Assembly: GCA_037045585.1 (NCBI GenBank)
Contig: JBAOIR010000021.1
Span: 91,253-155,252, forward strand
Reading direction: 5' to 3'
DNA: 64,000 bases
Source of the DNA: SSF14 sp037045585
GTDB lineage: Bacteria; Actinomycetota; Acidimicrobiia; Acidimicrobiales; Microtrichaceae
Position numbers and translations under genes: made by a program. The notes under the pieces were generated by a model. The model was not told where the DNA came from. It ran no database searches and worked only from the letters and a program-made list of their open reading frames with translations. Positions 53,791 through 63,345 of the stretch are shown here, piece by piece. Positions within the stretch are counted from its first letter, which is position 1. Each line of letters starts with the position of its first letter.

Positions 53791-54801
53791 TCCTTTTTGT
53801 AAGCGCCCACTTTGCATGTTCGCGAATCATGGGTTCTTCGTCTTGCATGGCTTGTTCAAGGATGGGGATATCTTTTTCACTGCCAGTGTTGCCAACAGCC
53901 ACAGCAAGGTTGCGCAAATATCCGCGCCGTTTGGCACGCTTGATGGGACTGCCCTTGAAGCGCTGATTAAACTCAACGGATGTCAGAGTCAGGTCTGAGG
54001 TTAAGACAGGAAGCGGGATCTTCGTCTCAAAGGCAAATCAGCTTGAGAGGAGAATCGATTCCACGGGCAGGCCTGCTGACAGGCGTCGCAGCCGAAGATC
54101 CAATCCTGCATTAATGGACGCAGGTCTTCGGGGATGTCCTCTTTTAATTCGATGGTGAGATATGAGATGCAGCGGCGGGCATCAATGGTGCGGTTGGGGA
54201 GGATGCATTGGGTGGGGCAGGCGCTGATGCAGCGGGTGCATGTGCCGCAATGATCGGTGACGAGGGTGTCGTCGGGTTCGAGTTCGATGCCGAGCAAAAT
54301 CTCCGCCAGAAAAAACGTGGAGCCAACGGCAGGATTGATGAGCATGGAATTTTTACCGATCCAGCCGAGGCCGGCGCGCTGTGCAAGTTCGCGTTCGAGA
54401 ATGGGACCTGTGTCTGTGTAATAGCGATTGGGAATTTCATGCCCGAGCTGCTCTTCGATGAATTCAACGATCAATTTCAGGCGTGCGGGAATAACATCAT
54501 GATAATCTTCGCCCAGTGCATACGACGCTATGCTGAACGCTGACCGCTGATCGCTGACCGCTGAATATGGGATAGCGAGAACGAGAATGGATTTACATTC
54601 GGGCAGGATTTGCTTCGGGTCGGCGCGGCGGGTGCGGCTGCGTTCTTCGGCGAGGTAGTTCATGGTGCCGTGTTTGTTTTGACCAAGCCATTCTTCAAAA
54701 ATATTGTAATGCGCGGGCGGCTCACAAGAAGTAACGCCAGCCAGGGTGAACCCCAGCTGGCGCGATTTTTCTTTTATTGCCTGTGTAAGTGAGGCGGTCA
54801 A
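53747..54801 (-). CDS. queG: epoxyqueuosine reductase, frameshifted
   Basis: The last step of queuosine synthesis for tRNA wobble bases. The start at 54801 reads FTLAGVTSCEPPAHYNIFEE; DTGPILERELAQRAGLGWIG and GCGTCTRCISACPTQCIL with CDACQQACPW give the two 4Fe-4S clusters. Near 54,000-54,020 a base is missing, and the HEAT-repeat tail (KGSPIKRAKRRGYLRNLAVA) continues in the other frame to a stop at 53747. The last residues (TKRNADFSPPHAKTNAD) are encoded by a palindromic repeat. A second oddity is SAVSDQRSAFSI near residue 80, encoded by a GCTGACC-type tandem tract. Confidence 0.9.
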
Positions 54802-54804
54802 TTT

Positions 54805-55422
54805 TTATTTGACGATGATCTTCACGAAGATGGCTTTGCCAAATGGAATGCCTTTGGCGTTGGACATTTGCCATGCGCTGGTATATTCACCAACTTTTGC
54901 TGGCGCTTTGAAATTGACGGATACATCAACTTCCTGCCCGACTTCAACCAATGTGCCAAGCGGTACAGGTTCACCGCTCATCTGGTCGGCATAGCCTGCG
55001 TAAATGAGGCCGTAGCCATCACCCCAGGCGCAAATTCCTGTGTTCTTGATCTTCCATGTTTTTACAAATTCCTGGCCGGGAGTCATTTGCGCGCCGTCCA
55101 GAATGGTCACATCTACTGTGGCATTGTCAAATGTAAGGTTGTCACATAATTCGCCTGGCGTGCCAAGTGCAATTTGAGTTGGGTCTGTTGCAAATGCGGC
55201 AGTTGGAGTTTCTGTCGGCGGCGGCGGAATGGGTGTCTCTGTGGGCGGCAGGGGCGTGGGGGTGAAGGCTGCGGCGGTAAGAGTAAATTCTGCAATGACT
55301 GTATTTGCCGCTGAAGTGCGGATGGCAAGCACATCAGGCGTGGGTTCAATGGGAGTGGCAGGCGCGCAGGCGGCTAGAATTAATGCGGCTGTTAGTGTCA
55401 GGATAATCAATCTAACTTTCAT
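54805..55422 (-). CDS. lipoprotein with NBR1-like Ig domain
   Basis: A 205-residue lipoprotein. The ATG at 55422 opens the leader RLIILTLTAALILAACAP (lipobox LAAC). A Thr/Pro linker (TPTPLPPTETPIPP) follows, then an NBR1/FW-type immunoglobulin domain: TPGQEFVKTWKIKNTGICAW, a DGYGLIYAG strand and VGEYTSAWQMSNAKGIPFG near the end. In Anaerolineae such domains face the outside; the ligand is unknown. It is the first in a row of related proteins on this strand. Its stop is 4 bases from queG's start. Confidence 0.9.
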   Translation of the reverse strand: MKVRLIILTLTAALILAACAPATPIEPTPDVLAIRTSAANTVIAEFTLTAAAFTPTPLPPTETPIPPPPTETPTAAFATDPTQIALGTPGELCDNLTFDNATVDVTILDGAQMTPGQEFVKTWKIKNTGICAWGDGYGLIYAGYADQMSGEPVPLGTLVEVGQEVDVSVNFKAPAKVGEYTSAWQMSNAKGIPFGKAIFVKIIVK

Positions 55423-55482
55423 TTTTCCTCTCTTGCTTTTCTTGAACAATGGTTGTTGAGTGTGGTTAATCAAACCAGTTAA

Positions 55483-56201
55483 TTATGGTACCGCGATAAT
55501 CTTGATCGAAACGAGCGGTCCAAAGAAATTGCCCGCATCATCTTTTAGCTTCCAGTAACCCACGTATTCAACTTCCTTGGTTTTTCCGCCGGGGACGGTT
55601 AATTTCACAATGAAGGATTGGCTTTCACCGGGCAGTGTAAAATCGTCTGATTTTTTATAAACGATGTCGTATCCTTTTAATTCAGGGCTGGAAAGTTCTG
55701 TGTTAAAAGCAAATGTGTAGCCTTCATCCCATGTGCATGTGCCGAGGTTGACAATCGTCCAGCCTTTTGTAATTTCCTTGAAATTCTTAACCTTTGCGCC
55801 GTCAAATGGGGCGGTTTCACCTACAAACCCGCCATCGTTACAGCCGTTCTTGGTAGTGACTGTTGAAATCACTCCCAGAGTTGGAACCGGAGATGCGAGC
55901 GGAGTTAATCCGGGCAGTTGGGTATTCAGTGGAATGGCTGTATTCCCGCCCAGCGCTGCCGTGGGGAATAATCCCTGTGTAGGAAGGGGCATGAGTGTAT
56001 TTGTCGGCACAGCAGTGGGCGGGATCGCCATTGCTGTTTGAGTTTGCTGCAAGGCAGATTGCGTCATAACAAGATTAAATGCTTCTGTTTGAACCACGCC
56101 CGGGTCTTGTGTTGGTACGGCTGTTGCGCCTAAATTACACGCGCTTAGGATGACGGCTGGAATCATTACGCCGATCAGCCAAAGGGTTTTCTTAATTTCA
56201 T
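55483..56201 (-). CDS. NBR1-domain lipoprotein, frameshifted leader
   Basis: Same design as its neighbour. The mature part is intact; the leader is split. A good ribosome site (GGAGG) is followed after 8 bases by an ATG at 56201, which reads KL and then is off by one. The other frame supplies KKTLWLIGVMIPAVILSAC, so a base is missing in the AAGAAAA tract at about 56,188-56,195. The domain has GAKVKNFKEITKGWTIVNLG and SPELKGYDIVYKKSDDFTLP. About 239 residues overall. Confidence 0.86.
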
Positions 56202-56239
56202 GGTAGTAACCTCCGAAAATAAGCTTTATTATAACGCAC

Positions 56240-57523
56240 CTACGGCGTGGGCGTATTAGTGGGGCTGGGCGTGAAGGTGGGCGTAAGTGTGAATGTGGGG
56301 GTAGGCGTAAATGTTTCAGTGGGTGTAAAAGTTATCGTTGGGCTGGCACTTGGGGTCAGCGTGGGGGTGAAGGTGAATGTGGCTGTGGGCGGCGGCGTAC
56401 CCTGACGAATAATATGCGGGTTGAGCCAGATCGCCTGATCGTTCTTCTGTGCGCCGTTTGCATCCACGACCAGAATAAAGTTGACGGTTTGACCCGCAAG
56501 ACTGCTCAGGTCAAGGTCTACGGGGTAATACTTGCCTTCATATATTTCGTGCCAGCTTGCAAGTGTTTTGATCTGCCCATTAATTTTATAATTCAAGCGG
56601 AAGAACACATCACAGTTTTTTGTGCCGTGTTGACAGTTCACAATCGTGCGGAAACGATCTCCAGCCTGCACAACCATGGATGGATATTGTCCGCTGATGA
56701 AGCCGTTATTTTTATCCTGCGGCACAGTCAGCAGGCCGGGTTCATCTTCGGTTGAGCCGTCTTCCATGACCGGGGCATTTAGTCTGATCGCAGAGCCATT
56801 AATGCCGCCATCCACTCCGCAGGCCAGCGCTCCGCTGCCATTTTCCCAGGTCGCGGCGCAATGATTGCTTATAAAATCATAGGCAATATAGGCCGGGCCG
56901 GTTACTTTTATATCCACCCAAAAAGCGGTGTCGGCTTGCGCGCCGATGCCAAATAAAACATTGGCGGCGTTGCGCAGTTTCCAATATCCGCGATAATTTC
57001 CATCTTTGTTTGGCGCGGTAAATGTGACGGGCATCTCAATACTATCACCGGGGTTGACGATTTTTGTCAGGGCTACGGCTGAGGGGCCGCTCATTAAGTC
57101 GCCGCCGGTGAAGACCAGCGCGTAGGAAGTTGTCCAGGAGCAGGTGCCGACATTTTTAATGCGCCAAATTTTGACGAAGGTATTATTGCGCGCGACCAGA
57201 CTTCCATCTGGATAGGTGATATCGCTGACGAATTGCGCCGCATCACATCTGGACACTGGAACTGGTGTCTGCGGAATGAGCGTGTTCGTGGCTGTGAGGG
57301 GAGTGGATCCGCTCACAGTGGTGGTTGGCAGAGGCAGGCCGGGGGTGGCGGTAAAAATTGATTGGGTTGAAGCAGCTTCCAGCGTCTGGGCTGATGCGGT
57401 GTATAGTCCATTTAAAGTGGCGAAGGTATCCGGCGTCGCTGAATTTGAAGGGACGTTACATGCCAATTGGACGATGCTGATAAAGACAATAAAAAGGGCG
57501 AGGGCTGATTTTTTGATGGACAT
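56240..57523 (-). CDS. NBR1-domain lipoprotein with Thr/Pro tail
   Basis: A 427-residue lipoprotein. Leader ALALFIVFISIVQLAC; an Ala/Ser/Thr linker; then the NBR1-like domain (NNTFVKIWRIKNVGTCSW). A second beta-rich domain (LLTVPQDKNNGFISGQYPSM, GQTVNFILVVDANGAQKND) that resembles a ligand-binding sandwich follows. The last 45 residues are TPTFTLTPTFTPSP-type repeats. The tail suggests wall anchoring or extension through a glycan layer. It is preceded by a strong terminator at 57,697-57,744. Confidence 0.88.
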   Translation of the reverse strand: MSIKKSALALFIVFISIVQLACNVPSNSATPDTFATLNGLYTASAQTLEAASTQSIFTATPGLPLPTTTVSGSTPLTATNTLIPQTPVPVSRCDAAQFVSDITYPDGSLVARNNTFVKIWRIKNVGTCSWTTSYALVFTGGDLMSGPSAVALTKIVNPGDSIEMPVTFTAPNKDGNYRGYWKLRNAANVLFGIGAQADTAFWVDIKVTGPAYIAYDFISNHCAATWENGSGALACGVDGGINGSAIRLNAPVMEDGSTEDEPGLLTVPQDKNNGFISGQYPSMVVQAGDRFRTIVNCQHGTKNCDVFFRLNYKINGQIKTLASWHEIYEGKYYPVDLDLSSLAGQTVNFILVVDANGAQKNDQAIWLNPHIIRQGTPPPTATFTFTPTLTPSASPTITFTPTETFTPTPTFTLTPTFTPSPTNTPTP

Positions 57524-57696
57524 GGGTTTTCTCCAAAATGTAGGTTTCCAAAAATTAAAGACGTTTTTGCCGTGGAAATAGTTCCCAATAAAACATGATA
57601 CGCTCCGAATTTAATAATGGATGCTGACTCACGCAGAAAACGCTGATTTTTCGTTTTTGTCAGTGCGCGAAGCGATCTGCGTCCCATTTGCTCTTA

Positions 57697-57744
57697 AAAA
57701 ACGAACTCACCCGCGAAACCTTAATTTCGGGGTGAGTTCGTTTT
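57697..57744 (-). terminator. rho-independent terminator for the 57770 gene
   Basis: ACGAACTCACCC pairs with GGGTGAGTTCGT, extended by AAAA/TTTT on either side. The structure follows the 57770 stop on the minus strand and has a T-run in that direction. Confidence 0.88.
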
Positions 57745-57769
57745 ATGATTTACATTTTTTATTGGAGGG

Positions 57770-58756
57770 CTATGAACCGCATAAATAGGTGAAATATTGA
57801 CCGGGGCGATATTCAATGTATTCGCCGTCGGGCAATGTTGTGATGCCGAGCGCGATCCAGCGTTGGCTTCCGGGTGCGCTTCCAAGGTGGAGTTTCCACT
57901 CGCGGGTAATGGTCTTGTTTCCGGCGGCTTCCATGATTATGGTTCCCTTGCCGGGGCCGCCATGGTTTTCTCCACTATTGTTATCCTGTTGCAGCCAGAT
58001 GTAATTAAATTTGAGCGGACCATTGGTGGTGATGGTGGCATAAACAATGTGGTTGACGTTTGCCGGGCAGCCGGTGGCCGGGTCGCGTACGACGCTGTAG
58101 GTGACTGAGGTGACAGCGTAGTTGGGGCTGGTTGAGCCGGAGACGACAATTTCGGCGTAGAAGGGCGCGCTGTATTGGCCGACGCCAAACGCGGTGTCAT
58201 CAGGGGTTTGCAGCATCCATTTGGAGGTGTAGGTTGCATCTGCTGTGGGGGCGGTGAGTATAAGTGAGATGGGAACTACTCCCTGGGGTGGTGTCACCTG
58301 GGGCAGGTTATACACGTATGAGCCGCCAAGTACATCGCCGTCCCAGAAGACGATCTCGTAACTTGTATCCCAGGTGCAGGAGCTTGTATTTTGGATCTGC
58401 CAGGTCTTTGTAAATTGCTCGCCGGGGGCATAGATGGTGCCGTCAGGAATGGTTTCGCTGATCAGGCTTGCGCTGGCGCATTTTGATGCGGTTGTATTGG
58501 AGGCGGACAGAGTGGGCGATGCGGCAGGTGCAAGGGGTGTGAGAGTGGGTGAGAATTGCAGCGGTGTTTGCGTGCCGATGATCGCAGGGATTGCCAGTGT
58601 GGGCTGTGCATTTTGCGCGGCAACGGTCAGCGCTACTGCGGTTTGTATGCCTGGTTCCTGGGCAGGGGTTGGTGTGCTTTCTGCTGTGCAGGCTGTGATG
58701 ATAAAAGATGCGATTACGATCAAAGTGAAGAGTGTGTATTTTATTGTTTTAAACAT
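57770..58756 (-). CDS. NBR1-domain lipoprotein
   Basis: A 328-residue lipoprotein: leader TLFTLIVIASFIITACTAES with the lipidation Cys at about 22, a Thr/Pro/Ala linker, then the NBR1-like domain (PGEQFTKTWQIQNTSSCTWD). A second domain follows, with VTSVTYSVVRDPATGCPANV and a C-terminal GEYIEYRPGQYFTYLCGS. Cys residues suggest disulfides, fitting an outside location. It is flanked by a terminator on each side and is therefore monocistronic. The ligand is unknown. Confidence 0.9.
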   Translation of the reverse strand: MFKTIKYTLFTLIVIASFIITACTAESTPTPAQEPGIQTAVALTVAAQNAQPTLAIPAIIGTQTPLQFSPTLTPLAPAASPTLSASNTTASKCASASLISETIPDGTIYAPGEQFTKTWQIQNTSSCTWDTSYEIVFWDGDVLGGSYVYNLPQVTPPQGVVPISLILTAPTADATYTSKWMLQTPDDTAFGVGQYSAPFYAEIVVSGSTSPNYAVTSVTYSVVRDPATGCPANVNHIVYATITTNGPLKFNYIWLQQDNNSGENHGGPGKGTIIMEAAGNKTITREWKLHLGSAPGSQRWIALGITTLPDGEYIEYRPGQYFTYLCGS

Positions 58757-58786
58757 TTTTTCCTTTCGTGTCTATTATTATACTGT

Positions 58787-58824
58787 TAAACAGAAACGCC
58801 CGGTTTTCCGGGCGCTCTGTTTTT
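58787..58824 (-). terminator. rho-independent terminator after the 58848 gene
   Basis: AACAG and GCCCGG pair with CCGGGC and CTGTT around a TTTT loop, with an A-run that reads as T-run on the minus strand. It lies between the stop at 58848 and the start at 58756. Confidence 0.8.
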
Positions 58825-58847
58825 TAATTTCTATTGTTATTTTAATC

Positions 58848-59345
58848 TTAGGGTTGGTAGGTGATCGTGAGTGTTACCGACCCTGAGTTGCAGGATATAT
58901 AGTCTGCCTGACCGTCAGCGTCAGTGGGGCCGGCAGGGTGCAGGCGGATTTGGAAGCGGGCCTTGCCTTCCGTTGTGCGGGTTTGGACAAGGTTTTTTAC
59001 ATCAATCGGTCCGGGGACGGCGTTGAGCAGGGTAATGCCTGTGCCTGCAATGTTATAGTCTGATTGATCGAGCGGCAGGGCATATTGCACTTCGCCCACC
59101 CAAATCCCTCCCAGACTGGTGAATGGGTCTTGCATGGTGGAACAGCTTCCAATTGCCAGTGATGCGTTTTGTATGGTTTTTCCGCTTTAAGGCTGAGATG
59201 TCAAAACTCATGTAGCCTCTGGCAATATCGTTGGCGGATGTGTCGCCTGCTAGAATTGTGAGGGGTGCGCCAGCCGCCGGCTCGTACAGAGTTCCGCTTT
59301 CACTAGCGACTGCATTGAGGACAACCTGTGCAACCGCGGGCGGTA
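58848..59345 (-). CDS. DNRLRE-like outer protein, 5'-truncated at junction 2, frameshifted
   Basis: The C-terminal part of a secreted beta-sandwich protein. Reading into the junction on the minus strand gives PAVAQVVLNAVASESGTLY and then GDTSANDIARGYMSFDISAL, the DNRLRE/CBM96-like pattern. A one-base slip near 59,185-59,200 leads to GKTIQNASLAIGSC, then SLGGIWVGEVQYALPLDQSD and the end GQADYISCNSGSVTLTITYQ at 58848. The leader is lost because the gene is cut at about 59,345. Such proteins are surface or matrix components. Confidence 0.75.
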
Positions 59346-59352
59346 ATATGAA
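59335..59352. other. junction 2: Chloroflexi-type to Planctomycete/Verrucomicrobia-type DNA
   Basis: Left of about 59,345 the minus strand encodes the DNRLRE-like protein without its start. Right of it the plus strand encodes a DUF1501 protein without its first half. Both are cut at the same place. No insertion-sequence ends, tRNA or target duplication are visible. Confidence 0.8.
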
Positions 59353-60076
59353 TCAGCTCAACGCCGAGCATTTGGCATCGCGTCCTGGCTTTAGCGAGCT
59401 GCAGGCGCGAGTCGCGAGCTACGAGCTCGCCTTCGAGCTGCAGCGCAGTGCGCCGGAGGCGCTCGATCTCAGCCAGGAAAGCCAGGAAACGCTGGATCTC
59501 TACGGGATCAACGAGCCCAAACCCCAGGACCATGCGCTGGCGCTCGGCCCGGCGCCATTCGGCCGCCAATGCCTGATCGCCCGCCGTTTGGTCGAGCGCG
59601 GCGTGCGTTTCGTTCAGATCTACCATGGCGGCGGACATCAACAGCAGAATTGGGATGCCCATTTTGGAGTCGAGGAGAACCTGAAGATTCATTGTCCCGA
59701 GATCGACCGTCCCATCACCGCACTGCTCACCGACTTAGAACGGCAGGGATTGCTCGATTCCACGGTCGTGGTGTGGGGTGGTGAATTCGGGCGTCAGGCG
59801 GTGTCCCAGGGGGAGAACGGAGGACGGGATCACAACCCCAAGGGTTTCACCTACTGGCTGGCCGGAGGCGGGGTCAAAGGAGGAACGAGCTACGGGGAGA
59901 CGGATGAGTTGGGCCACGAGGCGGCGGTGGACCGTCACCACATTCGTGATCTTCACGCCACGTTACTGCACCTCATGGGTTTCGATCACCATAAGCTCAG
60001 TTATTTCCATGGCGGCCTCGATCAGAAGCTGACGGGCGTTGTAGATGCCGAGGTCATCCGCCGGATCTTGGCTTGA
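59348..60076 (+). CDS. DUF1501 protein, 5'-truncated
   Basis: The C-terminal 242 residues of a DUF1501 protein (whole members are about 450-480). Visible motifs are SELQARVASYELAFELQRSA, GRQCLIARRLVERGVRFVQI, WGGEFGR, GRDHNPKGFTYWLAGGGVKG and DLHATLLHLMGFDHHKLSY. The family occurs next to DUF1549/DUF1553 genes in Planctomycetes and Verrucomicrobia and has an alkaline-phosphatase/sulfatase-like fold with metal-binding His/Asp residues. The ATG at 59348 is only the first Met inside the fragment, not the real start. Confidence 0.87.
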   Translation: MNQLNAEHLASRPGFSELQARVASYELAFELQRSAPEALDLSQESQETLDLYGINEPKPQDHALALGPAPFGRQCLIARRLVERGVRFVQIYHGGGHQQQNWDAHFGVEENLKIHCPEIDRPITALLTDLERQGLLDSTVVVWGGEFGRQAVSQGENGGRDHNPKGFTYWLAGGGVKGGTSYGETDELGHEAAVDRHHIRDLHATLLHLMGFDHHKLSYFHGGLDQKLTGVVDAEVIRRILA

Positions 60077-60107
60077 TCCTGCCCTGGTGTTTTGAGGAAC
60101 TAGGCGG

Positions 60108-62102
60108 ATGACATCCGTCTCGACCTGGCTGTTGGTGCTCGCAGCGCTTCTTTGGTCGCAAGATCTTCAGGGATTGGAGCGCGTCCGCTACAACCATCCC
60201 GGGCTGGTGGTCGACCTGGGCGTTGGCCTCTGGGCCTGGCCTATTCCGGTCGATGCTGATCACGACGGAGACATGGACCTCATCGTCTCGTGTCCTGACA
60301 AACCCTATAACGGCGTGTGGCTCTTTGAAAACCCCTCCGGCCCGGTGAAGTTTCCCGTCTTCAAGCCAGCTCGACGCCTGAGCTCGACCGTCCACTATGT
60401 AACTCCCTCCTACGTGGATGGGGAGCTGCGGGTGCTGTCGCCCGGGAGTGAACACCCCGGGTTCGTCGCCACTGGTCTGGAGCGATCGCAGAGCTTGCCG
60501 GTTACCTCGGCCGCGAAAATACATCAGCTTCGTTTCAAGCCGGGCTCTGACGTCTCAAAGATCCGCCATAACCAATGGAGATATGTGGATTACGACGGAG
60601 ACGGTCGGCTGGATCTAACCATCGCAGTGGAGGATTGGGGACACTATGGATGGGACAATGCCTGGGACAGCTCGGGGCGGTGGACCAATGGGCCCTTGCA
60701 TGGCGTGGTCTATCTTTTGCGGAATTCGGGCACCAGCAGCGACCCCCGTTACGAGCCCGCTCTACCCCTGCAGGCCGGGGGCCAACTGTTGGATGTCTTT
60801 GGCTGTCCGTCACCCAATTTTGGGGACTTCGATTCGGATGGAGATCTCGACCTGATCTGTGGTGAGTTTCTCGACGGGTTCACCTATTTTGAGAATCGCG
60901 GCACTCGAACCGCCCCGGTATACGCGGCCGGACGCCGCCTGCGGCTTCCCACGGGAGCGCCGTTGCGGATGGATCTGGAGATGATTGTTCCCGTGGCGTT
61001 CGACTGGGATTCAGATGGTGATTTGGATTTGGTCGTGGGCGATGAGGATGGGCGTGTGGCTCTGGTGGAAAACACCGGCAGATTGAAATCGGGCACGCCA
61101 TTGTTTTTGGCGCCGCGTTACTTTCAGCAAGAGGCGGATGAACTTAAGTGTGGCGCCCTCGCCACGCCGGTGGGCGCGGACTGGGACGCGGACGGGGATA
61201 CGGATATCGTGTGCGGGAACACTGCCGGCTACCTGCAATTCTTTGAAAACTTGAGCGGACCGGGGGTGGAACGACCGAGGTTTGCCGCGCCGGTTTACTT
61301 GTCGTCCCAAGGGAAGGCCATCCGCATTATGGCTGGTGAAAACGGCTCGATTCAGGGTCCGTGCGAAGCGAAGTGGGGTTACACCACGCTGAGTGTTGCG
61401 GATTGGGATCGGGATGGCCGATTGGATCTGATCGTCAACTCGATCTGGGGAAGGGTGGTGTGGTACCGGAACGTGGGCAGCACGCGGCGTCCGCGCCTCA
61501 GTCAAGCACAACCCGTGCTGGTGAACTGGGGCTTGACCCAGTCCAGTCCGGTTCTCGCCTGGGGATGGCTGCGTCCGCAGGGGGCTGAACTGTTAACTCA
61601 GTGGCGGACCACCCCTGGCGTTGTGGACTGGAACCGCGACGGATGGATGGATCTGGTCATGCTCGATACCGAGGGATACTTGTCCTGGTATGAGCGCGAC
61701 GGCGGCCGGAGAAACGCCCCTTTAAATCCGGGCCGGCGTCTGTTTCAGGATGAGCGGGGCGACCTTTTACGTCTCAACGCGGGTACGGCAGGAAAAAGTG
61801 GGCGTCGCAAGCTGTGCTTCGTGGATTGGGATGGGGACGGCAAACTGGACCTGCTTCTGAACGGCGAGAACGCGAATCTGCTCCGGCAAATTGCGAAGGA
61901 CGAGGACACTCTCACGGTCAGGTTTCAAGACCTGGGCAAGCTGGCCCAACGGAACGTGGCTAGCCATGATGTGAGCCCCACCACCGTCGATTGGAACAAC
62001 GATGGCGTCCCGGACCTGTTGGCCGGAGCAGAGGACGGGCATCTCTATTACCTTCGAAACAGCCGACTGCCTGCGTCGGGCGGTGCCTCGGCGACGCCCT
62101 GA
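60108..62102 (+). CDS. FG-GAP/VCBS-repeat protein
   Basis: A 664-residue secreted beta-propeller-type protein. About nine repeats carry calcium-loop motifs of the form DxDxDGxxDL: DADHDGDMDLIV, DYDGDGRLDLTI, DFDSDGDLDLIC, DWDSDGDLDLVV, DWDADGDTDIVC, DWDRDGRLDLIV, DWNRDGWMDLVM, DWDGDGKLDLLL and DWNNDGVPDLLA. An N-terminal leader (TSVSTWLLVLAALLWS) precedes. Such proteins occur in gene sets with DUF1501/DUF1549 members and are thought to be outer enzymes or adhesins; the function is not known. It starts 31 bases after the DUF1501 stop. Confidence 0.9.
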   Translation: MTSVSTWLLVLAALLWSQDLQGLERVRYNHPGLVVDLGVGLWAWPIPVDADHDGDMDLIVSCPDKPYNGVWLFENPSGPVKFPVFKPARRLSSTVHYVTPSYVDGELRVLSPGSEHPGFVATGLERSQSLPVTSAAKIHQLRFKPGSDVSKIRHNQWRYVDYDGDGRLDLTIAVEDWGHYGWDNAWDSSGRWTNGPLHGVVYLLRNSGTSSDPRYEPALPLQAGGQLLDVFGCPSPNFGDFDSDGDLDLICGEFLDGFTYFENRGTRTAPVYAAGRRLRLPTGAPLRMDLEMIVPVAFDWDSDGDLDLVVGDEDGRVALVENTGRLKSGTPLFLAPRYFQQEADELKCGALATPVGADWDADGDTDIVCGNTAGYLQFFENLSGPGVERPRFAAPVYLSSQGKAIRIMAGENGSIQGPCEAKWGYTTLSVADWDRDGRLDLIVNSIWGRVVWYRNVGSTRRPRLSQAQPVLVNWGLTQSSPVLAWGWLRPQGAELLTQWRTTPGVVDWNRDGWMDLVMLDTEGYLSWYERDGGRRNAPLNPGRRLFQDERGDLLRLNAGTAGKSGRRKLCFVDWDGDGKLDLLLNGENANLLRQIAKDEDTLTVRFQDLGKLAQRNVASHDVSPTTVDWNNDGVPDLLAGAEDGHLYYLRNSRLPASGGASATP

Positions 62103-62301
62103 CCATCGGGCCCTGGTGTCCGACGATCGCTGGTTGGCTCTCGTGGAGATGCCCGTGGGTTATCCTGCGCCTGGGGCTCTTGAGGGCTATAAGTCCAATC
62201 GGATCGATCTTGGATCAGGTCTCTCCCTAAGAAGGTGACGATTTGGGATCTTGCGCTCCTTGGATAAAACCGCGACTCTAGGCGACGTCGCACCCCGCTT
62301 C

Positions 62302-63345
62302 ATGACTCGGTTACAGTTCACGTCGATGTTCAAGAGCGCAAGCCAGGTATCCATTCGTCGCCTGGCGGTGAGTTTGTTTTGCGTCTGGCTCGGAAGCTTC
62401 CGGCTCGGGGCAGGCTCCGGTCCGGAGAGCAGTGCCTCCCTTCACTGGTCCTATGCCCCGATGGTGCCTCCTACGGTTCCGGGGGTGACCCATGTCTCAT
62501 GGCCGCGGGGCAGCATCGATCGGTTTGTGCTCGCGGGTCTGGAGTCGCGCGGGCTGACTCCTGCAGCTGAAGCGGATCGGTCCACTCTACTGCGACGCCT
62601 CCACTTCGACCTGACCGGCCTTCCACCCACCGAGGAACAGCTGGAAGCCTTCGCCAACGACCGAACCCCTGACTCCTGGGAACGCACTGTCGACCGGCTG
62701 CTGGCCTCGCCTCGGTTCGGCGAGCAGTGGGCCCGGCATTGGATGGACGTGGCCCGCTACGCGGAATCCGTCACATTGCGGGGCTTCGTCTTTCAGGAGG
62801 CGTGGCGCTACCGCGATTACTTGATCGATTCTTTCAACCGCGACATCCCTTTCGATCGCATGATCCTCGAGCAGTTGGCGGGTGACCTGTTGGAGGCAAA
62901 AGGCTGGCAGGACGCGGGGCGTCAGATGATCGCGACCACCTTTCTCGCCCTGGGAAACACCAATCTGGAGGAACAGGACAAGCAGCAGTTGGAGATGGAT
63001 GTGGTCGATGAGCAGTTGGAGACGATCGGCAAAGCGTTCCTGGGACAGACCATCGCCTGCGCACGCTGTCACGACCACAAGCATGATCCGATTCCGACCC
63101 GCGACTACTACGCGCTGGCGGGGATTTTTAAGAATGTGCGATCTCTGAAGCACGCTAACGTTTCGGAATGGATCGAGCGACCGTTGCCGCTCGACCCGGA
63201 AGTGGAAGCCTCGGTGCTTCGTCAGGAACGTGAACTTCGCGACCTCAAGGAGCTCCTTCAATGTTACCGGTTAGCACTGAAAGGCTCCTCGCAGAATTCC
63301 AACGCCCCGATGGCAGGGGAGGTTCAAGCCCTGGAGACCGCTTAC
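62302..63345 (+). CDS. DUF1549 (Planctomycete PSD1-type) protein, 3'-truncated
   Basis: The N-terminal 340 or so residues of a DUF1549/DUF1553 protein that would be 700-900 long. I choose the ATG at 62302; ATGs at 62251 and 62326 are possible. A leader (RRLAVSLFCVWLGSFRLGAG) is followed by SIDRFVLAGLESRGLTPA, LRRLHFDLTGLPPTEEQLEA, WARHWMDVARYAES and CARCHDHKHDPIPTRDYYAL, the haem-like CxxCH motif of the family. The rest is lost at junction 3. The family is paired with DUF1501 genes as here. Confidence 0.88.

Noticed and set aside
59231..59347. N-terminal extension of the DUF1501 protein to 59231
   Set aside because: Those codons are antisense to the DNRLRE-like protein and carry no DUF1501 similarity.
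62002..62238. Short reading after the FG-GAP gene
   Set aside because: It starts inside the FG-GAP gene in another frame and reaches no recognisable domain; no ribosome site.
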